DNA of 40,831 nucleotides from NCBI RefSeq assembly GCF_016654115.1, contig NZ_JAEQAZ010000159.1, positions 1 through 40,831 on the forward strand, written 5' to 3'. Shown here piece after piece: positions 31,994 through 38,283 of this stretch. Each line of letters starts with the position of its first letter. The stretch's first letter is position 1. Source of the DNA: Streptomyces sp. MBT53. GTDB lineage: Bacteria > Actinomycetota > Actinomycetes > Streptomycetales > Streptomycetaceae. The translations under genes and the position numbers were made by a program. The notes under the pieces were generated by a model. It was given only the letters and a program-made list of their open reading frames with translations, did not search any database and was not told where the DNA came from.

Positions 31994-32350
31994 ATGCCGC
32001 AGATCACCGTCGACCACTCCCACACGATCTCCTTCGACCAGGACGGTTTCGCCCGTGCGCTGCACGAGGCGGTGGTCGAGATCGCCGCGGCGAAGCCGGA
32101 GGCGTGCAAGACCCAGTTCCGTCCGGCCGAGTACACGGCCTTCGGGTACGAGGGTCTCGACGAGCTGGGACACACCGTCGTCCATGTCACCCTCGGCCTG
32201 CTCGCCGGCCGCACCGAGGAGACCAAGGCGAAGCTGACCGAGAAGGTCCTGGAACTCCTCCGCGAGTACATCGACGAGGACGGCTCGGTGCTGCACGCCT
32301 CCGCCGAGGTACGCGAACTCGACGCGTCCTACCGGAAGTTCGAGCGCTAG
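31994..32350 (+). CDS. CHMI-like tautomerase/isomerase family protein
   Basis: 118 residues starting MPQITVDHS, with Pro2 directly after Met, the catalytic base position of the tautomerase superfamily. Overall length and features (ARALHEAVVEIAA; HTVVHVTLGLLAGRT; TEKVLELLREYI) match 5-carboxymethyl-2-hydroxymuconate delta-isomerase (HpaF), which shifts a double bond in homoprotocatechuate breakdown. No other gene of that pathway is in the window, so the true substrate is uncertain. ATG 31994 has AGGGGA at good distance. It may be co-transcribed with the SpoIIE-type phosphatase 39 bp upstream; convergent with the TetR gene, 21 bp apart. Confidence 0.8.
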   Translation: MPQITVDHSHTISFDQDGFARALHEAVVEIAAAKPEACKTQFRPAEYTAFGYEGLDELGHTVVHVTLGLLAGRTEETKAKLTEKVLELLREYIDEDGSVLHASAEVRELDASYRKFER

Positions 32351-32371
32351 AGACTGTCCTCGGTGGCTGCC

Positions 32372-33061
32372 CTACGACGCCAGGGCGACGAGCCGGACGA
32401 CCAGGTCGGTGAACGGCCCGTCGCCCGGCTCGTTCCTGAGGGATTCGCGCAGCAGCGCGGCCAGTTCGTCGTCGTACGCCGCGCTCACCGCCGCCAACGC
32501 CCCGAAGTCGTGCACGAGTTGGCGTTCCAGATCGGCGCGCGGGATACGCCGGCCGTCCAGCCAGATCAGTGCCGTCGACTCGACCAGCGAGATCCACGAG
32601 CGGATCATCAACTCCAGCCGGGCGGGCGGCTGTTCGACCTTCATATGGGAGAGGATCTGGAGGTACGCGGCATGCCGCACCCCGTCCACGAGCGCGTTGG
32701 TGGTGGACGAGCCGACCGCCGGACCACCGCGCATCAGCGCCGCGAATCCGGGCCCGTGGTCGTCCACGAAGTCGAAGAACCGGCCCATCACCCGCAGCAG
32801 CCGTCCCCCCAGCGAGCCCTCCTCGGGGACCTCGAACCGCCCGGCGAGATCGTCCGAGGCACGCTGCAACGCGGCCTCGTACAGGCTGAGTTTGCCGGGG
32901 AAGTAGTGGTAGACGAGCGGTCGCGAGATGCCCGCGGCGGCGGCTATCTCGTCGATGGAGACCTCGTCGGGCGAGCGATGGCTGAACAGGTCGAGAGCGA
33001 CGCCGATCAACTGCTGCCGCCGTTCCTCGACTCCCATCCTGCGGCGAACCCCGGTACTCAT
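32372..33061 (-). CDS. TetR-family transcriptional regulator
   Basis: 229 residues. The N-terminal HTH is clear at about 14-62: RRQQLIGVALDLFSHR, VSIDEIAAAAGISRPLVYHYFPGKLSLYEAAL. The C-terminal part is helical and ligand-binding. It is the last of three genes on this strand, 69 bp after the ferredoxin-type reductase, and is likely the local regulator of that operon. Candidate operators lie at 35037-35050 and 35080-35093. Similar small operons in actinobacteria link TetR regulators to fatty-acid or steroid modification, but the inducer here is unknown. Confidence 0.9.
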   Translation of the reverse strand: MSTGVRRRMGVEERRQQLIGVALDLFSHRSPDEVSIDEIAAAAGISRPLVYHYFPGKLSLYEAALQRASDDLAGRFEVPEEGSLGGRLLRVMGRFFDFVDDHGPGFAALMRGGPAVGSSTTNALVDGVRHAAYLQILSHMKVEQPPARLELMIRSWISLVESTALIWLDGRRIPRADLERQLVHDFGALAAVSAAYDDELAALLRESLRNEPGDGPFTDLVVRLVALAS

Positions 33062-33130
33062 GCGAACACCTTACCGATCTGATCCGGCCCCGAACGGACC
33101 GGACCGACCAGGGTTGCTCACATCACCCCA

Positions 33131-34156
33131 TCACAGATCCAACACCAGACGCACACTTCGGGCCCGGGACACACAGATCAGCATCGAGTCGGCCCGCTCC
33201 GCATCCGTCAGCAACTCGTCCCGGTGCTCAACTTCCCCTTCCAGCACCCGCTGTTGACAGGTTCCGCAGAATCCCTGCTCGCAGGAGTAGAGGGTGTTCG
33301 GCAGCTCCGCGCGGACGGCGGCGAGCACGGTGGAGTCGGCGGGTACGGTCAACGTCCGTCCGCTGCGCCGGAGTTCGAGCTCGAAGGCTTCGCCCTCGGC
33401 TGAGGTCCGAGGAGCGAAGCGCTCCAGACGCACGTCCGGGAAGCGCTCCTCGACGGCCGCCATGAGCCCCTCCGGCCCACAGCAGTAGACGACCGCACCC
33501 TCCGGTACGTCGGCCAACTCCCGGTCCAGATCCGGCAGTCCGGCCACCACGGTCACCCGGTCCGCGCCGAACGCCTCGATCTCCGCCAGGAACGGCAGCG
33601 ACTCCCGCGTCCGACCGGCGTACAGCAGCCGCCAGTCGGCACCCTCGGGCAACGCCCGCAGCATCGACAGGACGGGCGTGATCCCGATGCCGCCGGCCAC
33701 GAAGACATACGCGGGCGCCGCGACGAGCGGGAACCTGTTGCGCGGCCCCCGCACCTCCAACTCCGCGCCCACCCACACCTGTTCGTGCACCTCGCGCGAC
33801 CCGCCCCGCCCGTCCTCGACCAGCCGCGTCGCGACCGTGTACGTCGAGGTGTCCGCCGGATCCCCGCACAGCGAGTACTGCCGCACCAGCCCCGAAGGCA
33901 GCACCAGATCGATGTGCGCCCCCGGCTCCCAGCCCGGCAAGTCCCGCCCTTCCAGGCGCAGTTGTACGACGCCGTCGGCGACCGTCTCCTTCGCGGCGAC
34001 CCGCAGCCGCAGTGCCCGGGTGCGCGGCCGGCCGGAGGTGGGCGGGTCCAGCGCGGGCAGCGGCCACAGCGGTGAGACCCGTACCCGGCGCCGCAGCGCG
34101 CGCCGGGTCAGCAGCGCGGCACCGGCCAGCACCGCGACCGTGAGCGGCTTGGGCAC
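33131..34156 (-). CDS. FAD/2Fe-2S oxidoreductase (phthalate-dioxygenase-reductase type)
   Basis: 341 residues from GTG 34156, which shares one base with the TAG of the upstream gene; longer frames lie inside that gene. A short hydrophobic N-terminal stretch may anchor it. Flavin domain: RQYSL (92-96), typical of FNR-like reductases. NAD(P) domain: GGIGITP (155-161) and CCGP (225-228). C-terminal plant-type ferredoxin: Cys292, Cys297, Cys300 and Cys328 (SCEQGFCGTC ... MLICVS) bind a 2Fe-2S cluster. It should carry electrons from NAD(P)H through flavin to the cluster and on to a partner oxygenase. The overlapping upstream gene encodes a probable di-iron protein, its most likely partner. Confidence 0.92.
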   Translation of the reverse strand: MPKPLTVAVLAGAALLTRRALRRRVRVSPLWPLPALDPPTSGRPRTRALRLRVAAKETVADGVVQLRLEGRDLPGWEPGAHIDLVLPSGLVRQYSLCGDPADTSTYTVATRLVEDGRGGSREVHEQVWVGAELEVRGPRNRFPLVAAPAYVFVAGGIGITPVLSMLRALPEGADWRLLYAGRTRESLPFLAEIEAFGADRVTVVAGLPDLDRELADVPEGAVVYCCGPEGLMAAVEERFPDVRLERFAPRTSAEGEAFELELRRSGRTLTVPADSTVLAAVRAELPNTLYSCEQGFCGTCQQRVLEGEVEHRDELLTDAERADSMLICVSRARSVRLVLDL

Positions 34157-35025
34157 TACTCCGCCCTCTTCTCGGCGGCCAGTGCCGCGGGCGAGGAGGC
34201 CAGATAGGCGACGGCCTGCTCGGTGCTGCCCTCCTGGGAGGGGTGGTAGGCGCGGCTCAGATAGCGGGGTATGGACCTGAGCATGTCGCCGGTCGCGGGC
34301 AGGGTGCCGCGCCGGCCGGCGACGTAGAAGTCCTTGAAGCTCGCGCGGCGGTCGACGAGGGTCGGGTCGTTCGCCATGAAGAAGCGGGCGCCGCGCTGCC
34401 ACAGGAACATCAGCGCGGTGAACGCGGTGGCCCAGGTGCGGGCGCGCCGCCGGTAGCTGCCGTCGACGTGCATGAAGAGGTCGAAGGCGACGGACCGGTG
34501 CTCGACCTCCTCGGCGCCGTGCCAGCGCAGCAGGTCCAGCATGGTCGGATCGGCGCCGCGCCGGTCCAGCTCCTCGGCGTTCAGCACCCAGTTGCCGAGG
34601 AACGCGGTGTAGTGCTCGATGGCCGCGATGGTGGCGACCCGCTCCAGCAGCCACCACTTCCGGGCCCGGCCCGGGGGCAGGGTGCGGTCGCCGAGCAGCT
34701 TCTCGAAGAACCAGTCGACCTGCGCGGTGTACGGGGTCGGGTCGAGGCCCAACTCCCTCAGATGCGGGAGGACTTCGTCGTGGGCCTGGGAGTGCATCGC
34801 CTCCTGGCCGATGAACCCGATCACGTCCTCGCGCAGCCGCTCGTCCCGGATGAGGGGCAGCACCTGCCTGTAGACGTGCACGAACCACCGCTCGCCGGCG
34901 GGCAGCAGCAGATGCAGCACGTTGATGGTGTGCGTGGTGAACGGATCGCCGGGCACCCAGTGCAGCGGGGTGCCCGCCCAGGAGAAGGACACCTTGCGGG
35001 CCTTGAGCGGCTGCTTGTTGGACAT
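34156..35025 (-). CDS. Ferritin-like di-iron protein (PF10118, 'metal-dependent hydrolase')
   Basis: 289 residues, mostly helical. Families of this kind (PF10118/COG3687) are annotated as predicted metal-dependent hydrolases. The sequence shows a full ferritin-like di-iron ligand pattern: Glu45 (AGERW), Glu75-x2-His78 (QEAMHSQAH), Glu137 (AIEHYTAF) and Glu173-x2-His176 (AEEVEHRS), the E...ExxH...E...ExxH arrangement of bacterial di-iron oxygenases and desaturases. With a flavin/2Fe-2S reductase overlapping its stop by one base, an O2-activating hydroxylase or desaturase is a better guess than a hydrolase. No export signal. First gene of the operon; dyads 12-70 bp upstream may bind the TetR regulator. 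Substrate unknown, possibly a fatty acyl or lipid chain. Confidence 0.85.
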   Translation of the reverse strand: MSNKQPLKARKVSFSWAGTPLHWVPGDPFTTHTINVLHLLLPAGERWFVHVYRQVLPLIRDERLREDVIGFIGQEAMHSQAHDEVLPHLRELGLDPTPYTAQVDWFFEKLLGDRTLPPGRARKWWLLERVATIAAIEHYTAFLGNWVLNAEELDRRGADPTMLDLLRWHGAEEVEHRSVAFDLFMHVDGSYRRRARTWATAFTALMFLWQRGARFFMANDPTLVDRRASFKDFYVAGRRGTLPATGDMLRSIPRYLSRAYHPSQEGSTEQAVAYLASSPAALAAEKRAE

Positions 35026-35036
35026 GGCGTCAATGT

Positions 35037-35050
35037 ACTGACGGGTAAGT
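35037..35050. promoter_or_regulatory. TetR operator candidate upstream of the di-iron gene
   Basis: On the minus strand ACTTAC-CC-GTCAGT is a near-perfect dyad: the half-sites ACTTAC and ACTGAC differ at one base. It lies 12 bp before the di-iron gene ATG. This is the size and spacing of TetR-family operators in actinobacterial lipid genes. A second dyad, TGAC-N6-GTCA, lies at 35080-35093. Confidence 0.45.
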
Positions 35051-35079
35051 CTGGGGGGAACCCTTGCGCGGGGACTTGT

Positions 35080-35093
35080 TGACGCGAGTGTCA
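35080..35093. promoter_or_regulatory. Second dyad in the di-iron gene promoter region
   Basis: TGAC and GTCA are perfect four-base arms with six bases between them. It lies 55 bp upstream of the di-iron ATG and 12 bp past the end of the neighbouring membrane-protein gene, so it could mark the promoter or a second TetR site. Short arms make chance occurrence possible. Confidence 0.3.
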
Positions 35094-35104
35094 GCTAGCG
35101 GTGT

Positions 35105-37060
35105 CTAGCGGAGTCCGGTGATCGTCCTGCCGTCGGCCAGCGTGCCGTTCAGCTCGGCCTGGACACCCTGCTCGGTCTTCACGGCCAGCAGACCGCCCTG
35201 CGCCGAGCCGGTCACCCCGCCCGTCGCCCTGATCGACTTGGTGTCCTTGCCGCCGGCGGCCAGCAGATACCAGCTGCCCGCCGCCGACTTCCACAGCACT
35301 CCGGCCAGCACCTGCGGGTCGCGCGCCCCGCACGCCGCCACGTCCTGCGCCTTCGCGGCGACCGCGCCGTACGTACCGCCCGGGGTGTGGAACTGCGCCA
35401 GCACCCGCTCGCCGCCGCCCCGCCAGGTCTCGGCCCGGGTGCACACCCAGGCCGCCGTGCCGCTCGCGTCGGGCAGCGGCTGAGCGGCGTACTGCCAGGC
35501 GTTCACGGACCGTACGCCGAGCGAGCGCATCGCGCCGAGGGAGCAGGCGAAGGGCGCCCAGGCACGCTGGGTCTCCGCGCCGGACACCTCGTGGGCCGCG
35601 CCGGGCCGCCCGGCGGTGAGGTGCGCCGGGACCAGTTCGCCGAGGTCGCTCATCAGGCGGGTGCCGGTGTCGTCGGTCAGCTGGAGCACGTTCCACGACG
35701 TGCACGCGCCGGTCTGCTGGGCGGGGGAGGCGAGCGGCGAGGTGATGCCGTCGGTGAGGGTCATGGGCAGGGCGCCGGCGCTCGGCTTCAGCAGGTCCCG
35801 CTCGGCGACCTTCTTCACCCAAGGAGCCGTCAGATAACGGACGTTGCCGTCGGCCCGGTCCAGGACCACCGCGTTCGCCTCGGTGCCGGTCGCGGCGTCG
35901 ACCCGCGCGAAGTCCAGCGCGGCGCCCTTGGTGCCGTCCTTCGGTTCGGCGTAGCGGGCGATGCGGAGACCGTCGTAGAGGATCACCACGCGGGCGTTGT
36001 CGACCGTTCCCGCGTACAGGAGTTGGGGCGGTCCCGCCGGGCCGCCGGAGGGGGTGCCGGGGGTCGCCGAGACCTGGACGGACTCGCCGGGGCGGGCCCA
36101 GACGGCGAGGGCGCGGCGCAGCAGGGCGGTGTTCTCGGTGAGGTCGCCGCGGGCGGGCCAGACGGAGAAGTCCTTGCGCGTGGAGAGCTCCCACGCGGTG
36201 GGCGCGATCCGGGTCAACTTGCCCGGATTCAGGGCGGCTTCGGCCGCCGGGTTCGCCGCGTACGCGGGTGCGGCGGCGCCGTCCGGGCCCCAGCCGCCGC
36301 CCGGCAGGGCGAGCAGCGCGCCGCACACGGCGACGGCCGCCGCGGCGGCGAGTGCGGCCTTGCCGTGCTGACGGCGGCGCATCAGATCGGTGGGCCGGGC
36401 GTGCAGCGAACAGGGGTCGAACTCGGGGGAGTCGAGCAACGGGTACTGCGCGGGCGCCTCGTCGGCCTCGCGCAGCGCCGCGTCCACCTCGTCGACTCCG
36501 GCCGCCGCCAGCACCCGGCGTACGTCGCCGTCGGGCAGCTTCTCCAGGCCGCGCAGCGCGTACACCGCGCGGGCCGGGCCCGACAGGGCCGACAGCCGCT
36601 GGTCCAGGGCGAGTTCGTCGGCGCCGCCCGAGCGCGGGAAGAGCCGCAGGCCCCACACCTGGGGGAGCAGCGGCGGGAGTTGGGAGCGCTTGGGCCACGC
36701 CCGGAACGACAGCGGGAGGCCCGCCTCCAGGGCCGTACGCACGACCTGGAGGCGGACGAAGGCGTAGCCGGGGTCGCCGTCCCGGCCCTCCCCCACCCTC
36801 GAACTCACTCGGGCGGGGGGACCCCCATTCTGGGCCGGGATCGCGGACGCGGAGACGCGGCCCCTGGGCAGGGCGCGCTGGGTGAGGGCGTGCGCGGTCA
36901 GGACGCGCCGGTTGCGGCCGAGGCTCGGGGGGAGCACCAGATAGGCGAGCCGGACGAGCCGTGGATAGTGCTCGACGAGCGCGGCCTCGGCCTGTTCGAC
37001 ATCGACGACCGGGGCGGTGGGTGAAGCTGCGGGGCGCTTGGCGACATCCTGTGACTGCAC
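35105..37060 (-). CDS. Membrane protein with sigma-factor-like N-terminal region
   Basis: 651 residues from GTG 37060; a TTG three codons earlier is possible and no ribosome site is seen for either. Residues 22-200 recall an ECF/SigE-type sigma layout: VEHYPRLVRLAYLVLP at the start and LSGPARAVYALRGLEKLPDGDVRRVLAAAGV resembling region 4, but the DNA-reading helix is not convincing. One membrane helix (about 234-253) follows, then a large extracytoplasmic domain of 400 residues with paired Cys (GACTSWNV, FACSLGA, WVCTRAE, VAACGAR). Residues about 76-96 are encoded by a genomic repeat and look inserted. The protein may sense conditions outside and act inside, but it could be a structural relic. 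Function unknown. Confidence 0.75.
   Translation of the reverse strand: MQSQDVAKRPAASPTAPVVDVEQAEAALVEHYPRLVRLAYLVLPPSLGRNRRVLTAHALTQRALPRGRVSASAIPAQNGGPPARVSSRVGEGRDGDPGYAFVRLQVVRTALEAGLPLSFRAWPKRSQLPPLLPQVWGLRLFPRSGGADELALDQRLSALSGPARAVYALRGLEKLPDGDVRRVLAAAGVDEVDAALREADEAPAQYPLLDSPEFDPCSLHARPTDLMRRRQHGKAALAAAAAVAVCGALLALPGGGWGPDGAAAPAYAANPAAEAALNPGKLTRIAPTAWELSTRKDFSVWPARGDLTENTALLRRALAVWARPGESVQVSATPGTPSGGPAGPPQLLYAGTVDNARVVILYDGLRIARYAEPKDGTKGAALDFARVDAATGTEANAVVLDRADGNVRYLTAPWVKKVAERDLLKPSAGALPMTLTDGITSPLASPAQQTGACTSWNVLQLTDDTGTRLMSDLGELVPAHLTAGRPGAAHEVSGAETQRAWAPFACSLGAMRSLGVRSVNAWQYAAQPLPDASGTAAWVCTRAETWRGGGERVLAQFHTPGGTYGAVAAKAQDVAACGARDPQVLAGVLWKSAAGSWYLLAAGGKDTKSIRATGGVTGSAQGGLLAVKTEQGVQAELNGTLADGRTITGLR
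36788..36829. repeat. Streptomyces GGGGGGACCCCC-type repeat inside a coding region
   Basis: CTCCCCCACCCTCGAACTCA followed by CTCGGGCGGGGGGACCCCCA is a close relative of a G/C-rich palindromic repeat common between streptomycete genes. Here it lies within the sigma-like membrane-protein gene and is read in frame as a Gly/Pro/Arg-rich loop. Confidence 0.7.
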
Positions 37061-37109
37061 GTTCAGCAAAACGAGCGAATCGTGAGTTGGTCACCGCCAC
37101 CCGGGCGAC

Positions 37110-37610
37110 TCAGGCCTCGGGCTCCACCAAAGCCCTCGCGTAGTTCGCCATCGACCGCTGGTAGCGCGGCAGATGGGGCGCCAGCGCGCCCAGGACGAGG
37201 GACAGGCCCTCGCGGTCGCGGCCCAGGCTGGACAGACACAGGGCGAGGCATCCGCGTACCGCGTCGTCCAACTCGTCCGAGGGGCCGTCGAGTTCGGGTG
37301 TGAGCAGCTTGACGCCCTCCTCCGCCCGTCCGATGTTCCGCAGCGAGCTGGAGAGTTGGATCTTCGCGCGACGGCCCTTGTAACCGTCGAGCCCGCGTGC
37401 CAGTGCCTCCTGGTACAGCGGAACGGCCTGGTCCGAGTGGCCGGTCGAGTCCCAGGCGCAGGCCCGCTCGAACGGGCCCAGCGGGCTGCCGTCCGGGAGT
37501 TCGGCGACGAGTGCGTCGATCAGGGCACGGAAGTCGGCGGCCCGCTCCTCCGGATAGTCGTCGAAGGTCGCCCAGGCGGCGGTCGTACGGTCTTCCCAGT
37601 CTTTGTTCAC
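37110..37610 (-). CDS. Tetratricopeptide-repeat protein
   Basis: 166 residues from GTG 37610 (MNKDWEDRTTAAWATFDDYP); longer frames lack a sensible N-terminus. TPR-like helical pairs are visible: FERACAWDSTGHSDQAVPLYQEAL, YKGRRAKIQLSSSLRNIGRAEEGV and DDAVRGCLALCLSSLGRDREGLSL, each with the Ala/Gly/Tyr spacing of TPR repeats (PF12688 type). Soluble, a protein-protein interaction scaffold of unknown partner. It is on the minus strand just upstream of the sigma-like membrane-protein gene (50 bp gap), so the two may be co-transcribed. Divergent from the lipoprotein gene at 37750. Confidence 0.85.
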   Translation of the reverse strand: MNKDWEDRTTAAWATFDDYPEERAADFRALIDALVAELPDGSPLGPFERACAWDSTGHSDQAVPLYQEALARGLDGYKGRRAKIQLSSSLRNIGRAEEGVKLLTPELDGPSDELDDAVRGCLALCLSSLGRDREGLSLVLGALAPHLPRYQRSMANYARALVEPEA

Positions 37611-37690
37611 GGGCGCCACCTTCGCAGACGGGTGCAGCCGAGGGCCATGGATTTGAGTGCGGGGCCCGTTGTGTCCGTATCGAAGGAGAA

Positions 37691-37707
37691 GGCCCCTCGT
37701 CGGGGCC
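37691..37707. other. Small hairpin in the TPR/lipoprotein intergenic region
   Basis: GGCCCC-TCGTC-GGGGCC forms a six-pair stem with a five-base loop. It lies 43 bp before the lipoprotein start, probably in its leader. A TTGAGT at 37653 and TATCGA at 37678 could be promoter elements for the lipoprotein, with a long 19-bp spacer; weak support. Confidence 0.35.
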
Positions 37708-37749
37708 GTCTGCGGCATGCTGCTGACCGGACTACCGGAGGAACGACAG

Positions 37750-38151
37750 ATGAGGCTGACCCGACCGATGCTCGCGGTGGCCGGCGCCGCGGCGGCGCTG
37801 GCGCTGGTGGGCTGCGGCGCCGACACCAAGGCCGCGACCGTACCTCCGGCGGCCACCGGCAGCCTGGAGAGCCTGGCGGCCAAGGTGAAGTGCACGCCCG
37901 ACATCCAGACCGACGCCGACGAACTCCGCCAGGCCATCTGCAAGATGAGCTACGGCAAGTTCGTCCTCGCCACCTTCGCCACCGACCGCGGCCAGCGCGA
38001 GTGGATCAACGACGCCAAGGACTACGGCGGTTTCTACCTCGTCGGCCGCAAGTGGGTCGCCGTCGGCACCGACAAGATCGTCAAGAAACTGCAGACGACG
38101 CTCGGCGGCGACGAGGAGATCGGCACCGACCACTCGAAGCACACCAGCTGA
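37750..38151 (+). CDS. Small lipoprotein of unknown function
   Basis: 133 residues. ATG 37750 has GGAGG nine bases upstream. The signal MRLTRPMLAVAGAAAALALV is followed by a lipobox LVGC with Cys at residue 22. The mature part is about 110 residues with two Cys (VKCTPD, AICKMS) likely in a disulfide, and the pattern DELRQAICKMSYGKFVLATFAT, then YLVGRKWVAVG. This pattern of small actinobacterial lipoproteins has no assigned function. Divergent from the TPR gene; ends before a strong bidirectional terminator. Confidence 0.85.
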   Translation: MRLTRPMLAVAGAAAALALVGCGADTKAATVPPAATGSLESLAAKVKCTPDIQTDADELRQAICKMSYGKFVLATFATDRGQREWINDAKDYGGFYLVGRKWVAVGTDKIVKKLQTTLGGDEEIGTDHSKHTS

Positions 38152-38214
38152 AAGCTGTGTCACCGGTTCACACCCCTCAAAGGGCTCACACCGGTTAGTC
38201 CAGGACACACACGA

Positions 38215-38249
38215 AAGCGGGCGGTGGGAGAAAATCCCACCGCCCGCTT
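38215..38249. terminator. Bidirectional terminator
   Basis: AAGCGGGCGGTGGGA (38215-38229) pairs perfectly with TCCCACCGCCCGCTT (38235-38249) across a five-base loop, GAAAA. It lies between two convergent genes, the lipoprotein (plus) and DUF1996 (minus), and can end transcripts from both sides. Two ACCGGTT copies at 38162 and 38190 precede it. Confidence 0.9.
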
Positions 38250-38283
38250 CGTACTGCCGGGTGCTACCGGCTGGCTGCGCTCA

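Noticed and set aside
35387..37024. 545-codon plus-strand frame opposite the sigma-like membrane protein
   Set aside because: Its product is Arg/Gly/Val-rich shadow sequence; the minus strand has a membrane helix and paired cysteines.
35105..37060. Annotation as a true ECF sigma factor
   Set aside because: A membrane helix and a large outer domain follow, and no convincing promoter-reading helix is seen.
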